From contig JACCXG010000560.1 in the NCBI GenBank assembly GCA_013697225.1, forward strand, positions 1 through 10,387: 10,387 nucleotides of DNA, read 5' to 3'. Shown in pieces: positions 1 through 8,803 of the stretch. Below the pieces are notes generated by a model, which was given only the letters and a program-made list of their open reading frames with translations, did not search any database and was not told the DNA's origin. Source of the DNA: Acidobacteriota bacterium (GTDB taxonomy: Bacteria > Acidobacteriota > Vicinamibacteria > Vicinamibacterales > 2-12-FULL-66-21). Made by a program: the position numbers and the translations under genes. Position 1 is the stretch's first letter, and the number at the start of each line of letters is the position of its first letter.

Positions 1-861
1 TACGTCGAGAAGCCGCTGACGCTGCGGAACGAAGAGGGACCGGAGATCATCAAGGCGGCCCGGCTGAACAAGCGCATCTGCCAGGTGGGGATGCAGCAGC
101 GCTCGGGCAAGCACTACATCCAGGCGAAAGAGGAATACTTCGACACCGGGAAGCTCGGGAAAGTCACCCTGGTGCGGACGTGGTGGCACGGGAACTCCTG
201 GCACCTTCGGAAGGCGCCGGCGGAGCTGCAGGCACAGCCGGCAAATCTCGACTGGACCCGCTTCGTGGGGCCGATCGCGTGGCGCGACTACGACCCGCAG
301 CAGTTCTACAACTGGCGGGCGTATCTCGACTACGGCGGGGGGCAGATCACGGACCTCTTCACCCACTGGATCGACGTCGTCCACATGTTCATGGGGCAGG
401 ACATCCCCGTCTCTGCCGTCGCCTCTGGCGGGGTCTACCACTACAAGGACGGGCGCACGGCGCCTGACACGATTCACGTGCTGCTGGAATATCCTGCCCC
501 GTTCACGGCCACTTTCGAGGCGACCCTGGTGCCGGGCATCACCGGCGCGGGGATCGAATTCTGCGGCACCGAAGGGAGGTTGTCGATCACGCGCGGCAGC
601 TATGAATTCCATCCGGTGCCGGTGCGGACGGCAGGGCAGCCGGGGGGTGAGCCGGAGCCCACAATCGTGCGTGCGTCGAGCAGCCTGGACCAGGACCACA
701 TGGGGAACTTCATCGAGTGCGTGAAGTCGCGCAAGCTGCCGAACGGCGACGTGCTCATCGGGCATCGCTCCGCGCAGGCCTCACACCTCGGCAACATCGC
801 ATACCTCGAGAAGCGGCGGATCGCCTTCGACGCGGTCCGCGAGCAGATCCTGCCGGCCTGA
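1..861 (+). CDS. Gfo/Idh/MocA family oxidoreductase, 5'-truncated by window edge
   Basis: The frame is open from base 1, so the true start and most of the N-terminal NAD(P)-binding Rossmann domain lie outside the window; 286 residues are visible. They begin at YVEKP, the family's conserved EKP motif, whose Lys sits at the active site. The C-terminal alpha/beta domain follows, with LDWTRFVGP at visible residues 83-91 and GGGQITDLFTHWID at 112-125. The latter is the family's GGGxxxDxxxH signature, giving likely catalytic D118 and H122. The end of the domain carries DHMGNFIECVKSRK and IGHRSAQASHLGNIAY, typical of this subgroup. Family members are NAD(P)-dependent dehydrogenases or related enzymes acting on sugars, inositols or similar polyols; the substrate cannot be read from this part. 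Many relatives carry a Tat signal, which cannot be checked here. The pepA start follows after 6 bases, so the two are probably co-transcribed. Family assignment is secure; function is open. Confidence 0.93.
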   Translation, partial: YVEKPLTLRNEEGPEIIKAARLNKRICQVGMQQRSGKHYIQAKEEYFDTGKLGKVTLVRTWWHGNSWHLRKAPAELQAQPANLDWTRFVGPIAWRDYDPQQFYNWRAYLDYGGGQITDLFTHWIDVVHMFMGQDIPVSAVASGGVYHYKDGRTAPDTIHVLLEYPAPFTATFEATLVPGITGAGIEFCGTEGRLSITRGSYEFHPVPVRTAGQPGGEPEPTIVRASSSLDQDHMGNFIECVKSRKLPNGDVLIGHRSAQASHLGNIAYLEKRRIAFDAVREQILPA

Positions 862-867
862 GCCAGG

Positions 868-2370
868 ATGGAGTCTACAACCTCCGCCGCCGTGGCGCTC
901 ACCACGGCCACGGCTGCGGACGTCGACGTCGATTTGATCTTCGTCCCGCTGTTCGAGGATGAGATGCCCGGGGCGGCCTTGCCGGGCCTCGACGAGGGCA
1001 CGGGCGGGATGCTGGGACGAGCGGTCGAAAGCGGCGAGTTCCGGGGGCGCCCGTACCAGCTTTACCTGACGCCACTGAACGATCAGTGGCGGGCCGGCCG
1101 CGTGGGGGTGATCGGCGCCGGTAAAGCCAGAGAGTTCGATACGGACCGGCTGAGGAAGCTCGCCTCGGCCGCGGCCCTCGCGGCTCGCGAGCGTCGTGTC
1201 CCGCGCATTGCCTTCCTCAACCGACACTCAGGTGCGCCTGGCAAAGGCGTGCAGGCGATCACAGAAGGGCTCGTGCTCGCCCGCTTCAGCGGCGATACCT
1301 ACAAGAGTGGCGAGCGCTCGGCTCCACCAGTGGAGGAGGCCCTGGTCATCTCAGCTCACGGGGGTGCGGCGCTCGAGGGCGCGCTCGAGCGGGGGCGGGT
1401 GCTGGGGGAATCCTGCAATCTCGCCAGGGAGCTCTGCAACGAGCCATCGAACGTCCTGACCCCGTCGATCTTTGCCGGACGGGGTGAGGCTATCGCCCGC
1501 GAAGGGGGGCTGCAGGTAGAGGTGCTGGATGAGGAGGCCATTACCAGCCTTGGGATGGGGCTTCTCCTTGGCGTTTCGCGCGGCAGCTCGGAACCGCCAC
1601 GGGTGCTCGTCATGCGGCACGCACCTGCCGGCGCGCCGGCCCGGCCGGTGCTGGGGCTCGTCGGCAAGGGTGTGACGTTCGACACCGGGGGGATCTCCAT
1701 CAAGCCTGCAGACGGTATGGACCGGATGAAGGACGACATGTCCGGAGGGGCGGCGGTGATCGGGGCCATGCGCGCCATATCGCTCCTGAAAGCCCCCATC
1801 AACGTGGTGGGGGTCGTCCCGATGAGCGAGAACATGCCCGGCGGGCGGGCGATCAAGCCCGGGGACGTCCTGACGGGCGCTGGCGGAAAGACGGTCGAGG
1901 TTCTGAACACGGATGCCGAGGGAAGGCTGCTGCTCGGGGACGGCCTGTGGTACGCCCGCCACCTCGGCGCCACACACCTCGTCGATGCCGCGACCCTCAC
2001 AGGCGCTATCGTCGTCGCGCTCGGCAAGGCCGCTTCCGGGCTCTTCGGCCAGCCAGATGGGTGGGTAGAGGCCGTCCGTCGCACGGCGCTTCGCGCGGGG
2101 GACCGCTGCTGGCCAATGCCGCTCTACGAGGACTATCGCGAGCAGATCAAGAGCGAGATTGCCGACATGGTCAACACCGGCGGACGTCCGGCGGGTGCCT
2201 GCACGGCGGCCATGTTCATCAGGGAATTCGTTGACGACCTGCCGTGGGTGCACTTCGATATTGCCGGGACGGCATGGGCCGAGGAGGCACGTGCCTGGCA
2301 GGGGAAGGGGCCCACGGGAGTGGCGGTCAGAACGCTGGCCGAGCTGGCCTTTACCAGCGCAGAATGGTAG
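868..2370 (+). CDS. pepA: Leucyl aminopeptidase (peptidase family M17, PepA)
   Basis: This is a 500-residue cytosolic dimetal aminopeptidase that removes N-terminal residues, classically Leu, from peptides; family members are hexamers. The N-terminal macro-like domain covers roughly residues 15-165 and the catalytic domain 185-495. Every M17 active-site position is visible at a constant offset of -3 from E. coli PepA: K267 and D272 in VGKGVTFDTGG, K279 in SIKP, D290 in MKDDMSG, and D349, E351 and R353 in NTDAEGRL. The catalytic pair is K279 and R353; the rest bind metal. Length is normal. The ATG at 868 is the only reasonable start: it lies 6 bases after the upstream stop, and the AGG directly before it is too close to be a good Shine-Dalgarno site, so translational coupling to the oxidoreductase is likely. 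The enzyme is probably housekeeping (peptide turnover). E. coli PepA also binds DNA, but nothing here shows that. Confidence 0.97.
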   Translation: MESTTSAAVALTTATAADVDVDLIFVPLFEDEMPGAALPGLDEGTGGMLGRAVESGEFRGRPYQLYLTPLNDQWRAGRVGVIGAGKAREFDTDRLRKLASAAALAARERRVPRIAFLNRHSGAPGKGVQAITEGLVLARFSGDTYKSGERSAPPVEEALVISAHGGAALEGALERGRVLGESCNLARELCNEPSNVLTPSIFAGRGEAIAREGGLQVEVLDEEAITSLGMGLLLGVSRGSSEPPRVLVMRHAPAGAPARPVLGLVGKGVTFDTGGISIKPADGMDRMKDDMSGGAAVIGAMRAISLLKAPINVVGVVPMSENMPGGRAIKPGDVLTGAGGKTVEVLNTDAEGRLLLGDGLWYARHLGATHLVDAATLTGAIVVALGKAASGLFGQPDGWVEAVRRTALRAGDRCWPMPLYEDYREQIKSEIADMVNTGGRPAGACTAAMFIREFVDDLPWVHFDIAGTAWAEEARAWQGKGPTGVAVRTLAELAFTSAEW

Positions 2371-2404
2371 GAACCGAAGCCTTTCCGCAGGTGTCTAACA
2401 TACA

Positions 2405-2647
2405 GTGCAGTCCGCCCAGCCCATCATCGTCCGGGTCGTCGAGGAGCCGCTGCGAACGACGAACGTTGCCGATGTTCTCATCGGGGCCCTTGGCCTCGCG
2501 GGGGTGATGACCCTGTCGGCCCTCCTCCTCGGGCTGACGCTCGGCGGGCTCCTCATTGCGTGGAAACGGCTTCGAGCCAGGTACAACCTCGAACCTGATG
2601 AGGACGCCCACGCGATGCGCGTCACCCCTTCGTCCTCGACCCCCTGA
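2405..2647 (+). CDS. Small single-pass membrane protein, unknown function
   Basis: This is an 80-residue protein starting at GTG. An in-frame TAA lies three codons upstream (2396-2398), so no earlier start is possible. Residues 1-20 are mixed and polar. Residues 23-53 are strongly hydrophobic with many Gly, Leu and Ala and no charged residue, long enough for one membrane helix or a tight hairpin. A basic patch follows (WKRLRARY, 53-60), then an acidic-to-polar tail. The basic patch after the helix suggests the C-terminus is cytoplasmic. It begins 34 bases after pepA stops and is probably on the same transcript. A weak AGG lies about 14 bases upstream of the GTG. I do not recognise a family. 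The opposite strand is also open here, but a clean hydrophobic segment with flanking charges favours this frame as real. Confidence 0.6.
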   Translation: MQSAQPIIVRVVEEPLRTTNVADVLIGALGLAGVMTLSALLLGLTLGGLLIAWKRLRARYNLEPDEDAHAMRVTPSSSTP

Positions 2648-2662
2648 ACCGTCCGGGCACTT

Positions 2663-4486
2663 TTACTCGAGGGCGGCTATCGCCCGCACGCCCTTCAGCG
2701 ACCGCTGGTATCTCAGCACCCCTTCGAGCAGCGACTCCGCGATCTGCTGCCGGTAGGCCGGGCTCTTCAGCAGCGCCGCTTCCTCCTTGTGGGTGACGAA
2801 CGAGATTTCAGCCAGCACGCTCGGCATCGAGGCCCCGATAAGGACGACGAAGGGAGCCTGCTTCACCCCGAGATCCCGCACATCCTTGTTGCGCGCGCTG
2901 AGCCGCTTCACCATCGACTGCTGCACCATCGATGCAAAATCCCGGGACTCGTCGATCTTGTTGTTGAGCGCGATCGCGCGCACGATCGTCGGCAGGCTGT
3001 GCATCGTCCGACCGGATGCGGAGTTCTCGCGTGCAGCGACAGCCTCCGCCTCGCGATTCGAAGCAAAGTTCAGGAAGTACGTCTCGATTCCGCGCGCATT
3101 CATATTGCGGCTCGCATTGGCGTGAATCGACAGGAACAGGTCGGCCCCCTCGCGATTGGCGATCGCCGTGCGCTCCTCCAGCGGGACGAACACATCCTTG
3201 TCCCGGGTCAGCGTCACCTCCATCCCAGGCTGCTTCTCGAGCAGCGCCCGAAGCCTGAGGGTGACGTCGAGCACGAGCTCCGACTCGCTGATGCCGTTGG
3301 CCTTCGCCCCCGGATCGTGCCCGCCATGCCCCGCGTCGAGGACGATGCGGGAGACACCGAGGCCGAGCTGCCGCGCGATGGAGAACTGGCCGTTCGCGTT
3401 GGTCGACGGAGAGGCCGGCGGGGGGGCAAGGGGCGGGGCAGCAGCCGGAGCTACCGGGCGGGCAATCAGGGGCACCGGCTCCTTGGCTGCAGCGGTCAGT
3501 AGGTCAGACGAGGGAGCCGCGGGCGGTGAGGCGGGTCGCGCCGCGGTGCTCGAACGCCGAAAGTCCACAACCAGACGGAAGGGGCTGTACAACGTGAAGA
3601 CGCTGTAATCCTCCACGTCCTTGAGATCCATCACGATTCGAGTGGTGTCCCGTGGATGCCGGCCGAAGCGCACTTCACGAACGATGTCGTCGCCGAACTT
3701 CACCGTGGCATCCTGCAGCGAAAGGATGGTGCGGGTGTTCTTCAGATCGAAGAACACCCGGCGCGGGTTCTCGAGCCGCTCCGTGCGATACAGCGACTCG
3801 CCGTCCATCTCGATGCTGATGCGCACGCCGTCCGGGAGATCCGTGCGCCGGATATCGCGGATCGTGACGACCGACGATTCGGCCTCGTCGGTCGAAGACG
3901 GCGCCTCCCGCACCTCCGAAACTGCCGATGGCTTCACGAGAACCGGGAGAGCTGCCGGCCGCTCGACGGCTGCCGGGGGGACTGCAGCAAGTGGAGGTGG
4001 CGCCGGAGCGGGTGTGGACGCGGCCCCCCTCGGTGCCGCCTTGGCGGCCGGCGGAGCAGGGGAGGGGGCCGCCCGAGCGGTTTCCACCTGCCGCAGGGCG
4101 TCGGCGGCTCGCGCCACCAGCGAGCTCGACGAATACTGCGTCCGGAGCTGTTCAAGGAGCCGCAACGCCGTCTGCCGGTCTGCGGGCTGGCCGAACCGCT
4201 CGAATGCCAGCAGCGCGAGATTCGCTCCCTGCCACAGCGCGTTGTCGGAATACCCGCTGCGCGGGTAGCGCCGCACCACCCCCTCGTACGCCGCGACCAC
4301 GCGGCGGATCTGGATCACCGTCACCCGGTTGGCCCCGTCGCGCAGCTCCCGCTCCCGCCCGAGCGCACGCGTATACAGGCTATGCGCGGATTCGGCGGCT
4401 TGGAGATCGGGCACGGGGAGCAGCGTCGCCGCGACCAGCACGGTCATCGTCCAGGCGGCGGCATGTGTCAGAAAACGTGTACGCAT
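2663..4486 (-). CDS. N-acetylmuramoyl-L-alanine amidase with helical-repeat, AMIN and Amidase_3 domains (AmiC-like)
   Basis: This is a 607-residue exported zinc amidase that cuts the bond between N-acetylmuramic acid and L-Ala in peptidoglycan, typically to separate daughter cells. Residues 1-30 form a signal peptide (basic start, hydrophobic core, cleavage near LQA/AE). Residues about 35-138 are helical and TPR-like. A Pro/Ala-rich linker (140-200) leads to an AMIN domain (about 205-310), the septal/peptidoglycan targeting module of AmiB/AmiC. After a second Pro/Ala linker comes Amidase_3 (about 378-595). Zinc and catalytic residues are present: H387 in DAGHGG, E403 in SESELVLD, H455 in SIHAN and E560 in VLAEISF. 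The insert at about 468-525 resembles the regulatory helix region of division amidases. ATG 4486 has a good GGAG site 5 bases upstream. The gene follows ftsK by 15 bases, consistent with a division role. E. coli AmiC is about 420 residues; the extra length is the N-terminal helical region and linkers. Confidence 0.94.
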   Translation of the reverse strand: MRTRFLTHAAAWTMTVLVAATLLPVPDLQAAESAHSLYTRALGRERELRDGANRVTVIQIRRVVAAYEGVVRRYPRSGYSDNALWQGANLALLAFERFGQPADRQTALRLLEQLRTQYSSSSLVARAADALRQVETARAAPSPAPPAAKAAPRGAASTPAPAPPPLAAVPPAAVERPAALPVLVKPSAVSEVREAPSSTDEAESSVVTIRDIRRTDLPDGVRISIEMDGESLYRTERLENPRRVFFDLKNTRTILSLQDATVKFGDDIVREVRFGRHPRDTTRIVMDLKDVEDYSVFTLYSPFRLVVDFRRSSTAARPASPPAAPSSDLLTAAAKEPVPLIARPVAPAAAPPLAPPPASPSTNANGQFSIARQLGLGVSRIVLDAGHGGHDPGAKANGISESELVLDVTLRLRALLEKQPGMEVTLTRDKDVFVPLEERTAIANREGADLFLSIHANASRNMNARGIETYFLNFASNREAEAVAARENSASGRTMHSLPTIVRAIALNNKIDESRDFASMVQQSMVKRLSARNKDVRDLGVKQAPFVVLIGASMPSVLAEISFVTHKEEAALLKSPAYRQQIAESLLEGVLRYQRSLKGVRAIAALE

Positions 4487-4501
4487 AACGGCTCCGGAGA
4501 C

Positions 4502-6916
4502 TCAGCGCAGCTGCGCGTCGACTTCCTCGAAGTAATCGGCCTTGACGAGCACCTCGCGCGCCTTGCCTCCCGCAGCAGCGGAGACGAGCCCTTCGGCTTC
4601 CATCATGTCGACCAGCCGTGCAGCCCGGCTGAAGCCGATTCGCAGGCGCCGCTGCAAGTAGGAAATGGAGGCCTGCCCGCTCGACACCACAATCCGCGCG
4701 GCATCGTCGTACAGGTCGTCCTTCTCGAACTCGAGCTCGTTGCCCGCTCCCTTCTCTTCGGCCGTGATCGTGTCGTCGTACGTCGGCTTGCCCTGCTTCC
4801 TGAGGAAGCTTGCCAGGCGCGCGCTCTCCTGTTCGGAGATGTACGGGCCGTGGAGGCGCACGAAGCGCGAGGACGCAGGGGGGAGGAAGAGCAGATCCCC
4901 CTTGCCGAGCAACTGCTCCGCTCCGTTCCCGTCGAGGATGGTGCGGGAGTCGATCTTGGACGATACCCGGAAGGAGATCCGGGCGGGGAGGTTGGCCTTG
5001 ATCAACCCGGTGATGACGTCCACCGACGGACGCTGCGTTGCGAGGATCAGGTGAATGCCGACTGCACGCGCCATCTGCGCGAGGCGCGCAATCGATTCCT
5101 CCACCTCGTTGCCGGCCACCATCATCAGATCCGCCAGCTCGTCGATGAGCAGCACGATGAACGGCAGTGGCTTGACCTCGTTGCCCTTCTGGTCCGTCAC
5201 CGGCTCGTTCTTCTCGGCCTGGGCGAGCTTCAGATTGCGGTTGTACTGCTCGATGTTCCGGACGCCGACGGCCGCCAGGGTTTTGTAGCGCTCTTCCATC
5301 TCGCGAACCGCCCACCGGAGCGCATTGGCGGCCTGCTTGGGATCGACGACAACGGGCGTCATCAGGTGGGGGATGTCCTCGTACATGCCCAGTTCCAGCC
5401 GCTTGGGGTCGATCATGATGAGGCGCACATCCTCCGGAGTCGCACGGAAGAGGATGCTGGAGAGCATGGCATTGACGCTTACGGACTTGCCGGTGCCTGT
5501 GGAACCCGCGATGAGCAGATGCGGCATCGACGCAAGGTCCGCCACGAACGGCTCGCCATGGATGCTCTTGCCGAGTGCCAGCGTCAGCTTGGAGGGGGAA
5601 CGCCGGTAGGCGTCCGACTCGAGCAGCTCGCGGAGCGAAATCTGCTCCCGGTTCGGGTTCGGAATCTGGATGCCGACCGTGGATTTCCCGGGAATGCGGT
5701 CGATCAGCACGGACTCGGCCTGCATCGCCAGGCAGAGATCATCGGCCAGGCCGGTGATTTTGCTGTACTTCACGCCGGCGTCAGGCTTGAACTCGTAGGT
5801 GGTGACGACGGGGCCGGGGTGAATCTGCACGACGGAGCCTTCGACCGAGAACTCGCGACACTTCTCCTCGAGCAGCCGCGCCCCTTCCATCAACTCCCGT
5901 TCGTCGATCTTGCGCTCGGTCTTCGGCGCATCGAGCAGCGCAAGCGGCGGGAAGCCATACGCTCCCTTCTTGCGCTCTGCCGGCAGCTTCTCGGGCTCGG
6001 GCAGCGGCAGCGGCGCCGGGGTGGGCACAGGCATCCGCTTGATGGCGGGCGGGGGAGTTGGTCGTGAGGACGCGGCCTTGAGGGCGGCCGCGGCGGCCCC
6101 CATCACAGCGGCCGTTCGGGAGGGTTTTGGCGCGGCCTCTTCCGGCTCGCGGACGGCGGTAAGCCGTGCCCTGGCGCGTGCGGCCACGGCCGCCGGGTCC
6201 AGGTCCTCTTTCGACTCCCTGCCAGACTGTGGTGGTCCGCCGGCAATGGCGGGCCGCCCCTCGCGGGTCTGCTTGTCCATGTGCTTCTTCAGCACGTCGC
6301 GGCGTTGCTTCTCGCGCTGGCGCTCGTCCCGCCGGGCGCGCAACGCACCAAGCGCAGCCGCCCACTGGTCCGCGATGGTGGTCCCGATGGCCTCGAACAG
6401 CCGCCCGAACGAGAACTGGGTCGACAGGATGATCGCGAGGAACAGCAGCGTGAGAATCAAAATGATGGAGCCGGTCCTGTTGAGATACTCGGCGAGCGTG
6501 CCCGCAAGGGTGGCGCCCAGATACCCCCCGGCGTGGACCTCCTTCCCGTCCACCTCCGCACTGCCGAAGGCGAGCGCCAGGAAGGCGGCGGTACAGCAGC
6601 AGAGCAGGATCGCCCCGAACGCCTTCGTGGACGGGGCGTCGAGAATGCGGCACCAGAAGTAGTGCCAGCCGACGACCGCGATGACGACAGGCACGAGGAA
6701 CGAGGCGTACCCGAGGACCTGGTACGAGAACTCGGCCAGGAACGCCCCGATGCGGCCGGCAAAATTCGCGGGCCGGAGATCCGCCCCCGTGTTGAAGAAC
6801 CAGACCGGATCGGAGGCGCTGTAGCTGACGAGCGCAATGAGCCAGATCAGCGAGAGCGCAAAGAGCGCCACGCCGACAACCTCGCTCAGCCGCCGGGAGA
6901 TCACCGAGCCTGCCAC
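4502..6916 (-). CDS. ftsK: DNA translocase FtsK (FtsK/SpoIIIE family)
   Basis: This is an 804-residue septum-anchored ATP-driven DNA pump that clears chromosome ends from the closing septum and, in model species, activates XerCD at dif. About four membrane segments lie in residues 13-168 (roughly 13-31, 66-86, 101-118 and 148-166). A charged, then Pro/Ala-rich linker (about 190-315) is much shorter than in E. coli FtsK (1329 residues), giving a SpoIIIE-like length. The alpha domain (about 335-440) precedes the RecA-like motor with Walker A GSTGTGKS at 471-478 and Walker B LLIDELADLM at 589-598 (D592, E593). The gamma winged-helix (about 735-793) retains RIGFSRAARLVDMME, the KOPS-reading helix region. 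The start is GTG, one base after the RNase J stop, with GGA eight bases upstream inside that gene's end, so translation is probably coupled. The amidase follows after 15 bases. The assignment is secure. Confidence 0.97.
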   Translation of the reverse strand: MAGSVISRRLSEVVGVALFALSLIWLIALVSYSASDPVWFFNTGADLRPANFAGRIGAFLAEFSYQVLGYASFLVPVVIAVVGWHYFWCRILDAPSTKAFGAILLCCCTAAFLALAFGSAEVDGKEVHAGGYLGATLAGTLAEYLNRTGSIILILTLLFLAIILSTQFSFGRLFEAIGTTIADQWAAALGALRARRDERQREKQRRDVLKKHMDKQTREGRPAIAGGPPQSGRESKEDLDPAAVAARARARLTAVREPEEAAPKPSRTAAVMGAAAAALKAASSRPTPPPAIKRMPVPTPAPLPLPEPEKLPAERKKGAYGFPPLALLDAPKTERKIDERELMEGARLLEEKCREFSVEGSVVQIHPGPVVTTYEFKPDAGVKYSKITGLADDLCLAMQAESVLIDRIPGKSTVGIQIPNPNREQISLRELLESDAYRRSPSKLTLALGKSIHGEPFVADLASMPHLLIAGSTGTGKSVSVNAMLSSILFRATPEDVRLIMIDPKRLELGMYEDIPHLMTPVVVDPKQAANALRWAVREMEERYKTLAAVGVRNIEQYNRNLKLAQAEKNEPVTDQKGNEVKPLPFIVLLIDELADLMMVAGNEVEESIARLAQMARAVGIHLILATQRPSVDVITGLIKANLPARISFRVSSKIDSRTILDGNGAEQLLGKGDLLFLPPASSRFVRLHGPYISEQESARLASFLRKQGKPTYDDTITAEEKGAGNELEFEKDDLYDDAARIVVSSGQASISYLQRRLRIGFSRAARLVDMMEAEGLVSAAAGGKAREVLVKADYFEEVDAQLR

Positions 6917-6917
6917 G

Positions 6918-8594
6918 TCAGATTTCCATGATCACGGGGAGCACCAGCGGCCGGAGGCCGGAGCGCTTCCGGAAGAAACGTTGCAATTCGACGCGGATCC
7001 GCTCCTTGATCAAGCCCGGATCGGTGCGCTCCTCGGCGCTCGCGCTGTCGAGCGCCGACGCCAGCAGGGAGGGGATCTCCTTCAACAGGGCCTCCGTCCG
7101 CGCGTCGAGCACGAATCCCCGGGTAATGACATCAGGTGTCTCCTCCAGCGTTCCCGACTGCCTGCCGATCACGACGACCGGTACGACCAGGCCGTCGCCT
7201 GCGAGATGGCGGCGATCCCGGAGCACCTCGTCCCCGACCTCGCCGCTCCGGGTGCCGTCGATCAGGATCCGGCCGGCGGGCACCCGTCCAGCCACCCGCC
7301 CCCCATCGTCGTCGAAACGGATGAGGTCTCCGTTCTCCGCCAGCACCACCCTTGTGGCCGCCGACACCCGGCCGGCCACCCTGGCATGCCTCGAGAGCTG
7401 ACGGTACTCCCCATGTATCGGCACGAAGAAGCGCGGCCTGATCAGGGAGAGCATGAGCTTGAGCTCTTCCTCACTCCCGTGTCCGGAAACGTGGACATGT
7501 TTGATGCCCTCGTGCACGACGTCCGCCCCCCGCCGGGTTACATGGTTCATCACCCGCCCGATCGCCTTTTCGTTGCCCGGAATCTCACGGGCTGAAAATA
7601 CGACGACGTCCTCCGGCTCGAGCCGGACGTGGCGGTGATCGTCTATGGCAATCCGCGAAAGCGCCGCCTGGGGCTCCCCCTGCGAGCCCGTGCAGATGCA
7701 GACGACCTCCTTTGCGGGAAGCGACCGCACGTCGCTGTCGCGCATCTGGACACCTGCCGGGATCCTCAGATAGCCGAGCCGCTGGGCAATCTCCGCGTTG
7801 TCAACGGCCCCGCGGCCGACGAACGCAACGCGCCGGTCGAATCGGGCCGCCAGGTCGACAAGGATCTGCATGCGATAGATGCTCGAGGCAAAGATGGCGA
7901 CCGCGATCTTGCCGGTTGCGCCGGTGAAAATCTCCTCGAAGCCGTCCACCACCTCCAGCTCCGAGCCGCTGAAGCCACGCCGTTCGATGTTGGTACTGTC
8001 GGCGAGCAGCACGAGCACACCCTCGGTGCCGAGCTCCGCAAAGCCGTGGAAATCGACGTGTTCGCCGTCGAGCGGGGTCTGGTCGATCTTGAAGTCCCCG
8101 GTGTGCACCACGATGCCGCGCGGCGTCCTGATGGCAAGCGCGACGCAGTCCGGCATGCTGTGCGTCACCCGCAGGAACTCGATCGAAAACGATCCGACCG
8201 TGATGCGCTCCCGCGGCTTCACACGCACCAGCCTGGCCCGGGTCTCCTGGTCCGCCTCATCGAGCCGCTTCTCGACGAGCGCCAGGGTGAAAGCCGTCCC
8301 GTACACCGGCCCTTTGACGTGGGGCAGCACGTGGGCCACGGCGCCGATGTGGTCCTCGTGGCCGTGTGTCAGCACGAGGGCGGAGATGGTGAACGCTTCC
8401 AGTGGACGGAAATCCGGGATGATCAGGTCGACCCCCAGCAGCTCCGGCTCGGGAAAGCTCACCCCGGCATCGACAAGGATCGCGGTCTCCCCGCAGGAGA
8501 TGATCATCATGTTCATCCCGAACTCGCCAACCCCGCCGAGGGGGATGATCTCGAGAGGGGGCTGAGGGGCGGTCGGCGAATCTGCAGCAATCAT
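6918..8594 (-). CDS. rnj: Ribonuclease J (metallo-beta-lactamase / beta-CASP RNase)
   Basis: This is a 558-residue (from ATG 8594) zinc-dependent RNase with 5'-to-3' exonuclease and endonuclease activity in its family, used in mRNA decay and RNA maturation. Visible are the opening LGGVGEFGMN and DAGVSFPEPELLGVD, the HxHxDH motif LTHGHEDHIGAV (H77, H79, D81, H82), THSMPDC (H145) and HTGDFKID (D167). The beta-CASP part has CTGSQGEP, the SGHGSEEE motif (370-377) and PIHGEYR (H394), followed by the C-terminal domain. The start is uncertain. The frame stays open to a GTG at 8813, but those 73 extra residues look unlike protein, and known RNase J proteins start shortly before the LGG motif. ATG 8594 gives normal length; ATG 8639 is an alternative adding 15 residues. 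Neither has a good Shine-Dalgarno site. Its stop lies 1 base before ftsK. RNase J suggests an RNA-decay machinery not built solely on RNase E. Confidence 0.95.
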   Translation of the reverse strand: MIAADSPTAPQPPLEIIPLGGVGEFGMNMMIISCGETAILVDAGVSFPEPELLGVDLIIPDFRPLEAFTISALVLTHGHEDHIGAVAHVLPHVKGPVYGTAFTLALVEKRLDEADQETRARLVRVKPRERITVGSFSIEFLRVTHSMPDCVALAIRTPRGIVVHTGDFKIDQTPLDGEHVDFHGFAELGTEGVLVLLADSTNIERRGFSGSELEVVDGFEEIFTGATGKIAVAIFASSIYRMQILVDLAARFDRRVAFVGRGAVDNAEIAQRLGYLRIPAGVQMRDSDVRSLPAKEVVCICTGSQGEPQAALSRIAIDDHRHVRLEPEDVVVFSAREIPGNEKAIGRVMNHVTRRGADVVHEGIKHVHVSGHGSEEELKLMLSLIRPRFFVPIHGEYRQLSRHARVAGRVSAATRVVLAENGDLIRFDDDGGRVAGRVPAGRILIDGTRSGEVGDEVLRDRRHLAGDGLVVPVVVIGRQSGTLEETPDVITRGFVLDARTEALLKEIPSLLASALDSASAEERTDPGLIKERIRVELQRFFRKRSGLRPLVLPVIMEI

Positions 8595-8803
8595 GTGTGG
8601 GCCGCTGTCCTTGTCGGCATCCGCCTCGAACGTGTGCATCGGAAATGAATGACCAGCATGGAGACCGGGCCCGGGTGTCGAACACGGTACGAACCGGCAG
8701 ACCATCCAGGCGGATGGCGCCGCGTCGCGTGCGGCGGGGAGCCGCGGAAACCACCGTGCTGCTCGCGCAATCCGCTGGGACGGAAGGCCGAAGCGTGCGA
8801 AGA

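Noticed and set aside
85..87. GTG at 85 as the start of the oxidoreductase.
   Set aside because: The frame is open to base 1 and the upstream residues include the conserved EKP motif, so the gene begins before the window.
2671..2685. An intrinsic terminator at GGGCGGCTATCGCCC between the convergent genes.
   Set aside because: The stem has only five pairs, lies inside the amidase coding sequence, and has no T-run on either strand.
3656..6067. A plus-strand open frame of 803 codons running antisense to the amidase and ftsK genes.
   Set aside because: Both opposite genes have clear families and catalytic motifs. The antisense product is rich in Arg, His, Asp, Leu and Gln with no recognisable domain, and crosses the 15-base gap without any gene-like feature. 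Long antisense frames are expected where third codon positions are strongly G/C.
7629..8648. A 339-codon plus-strand frame antisense to RNase J.
   Set aside because: It is the same codon-position shadow effect; RNase J motifs on the minus strand are complete, and the shadow has no domain or credible start context.
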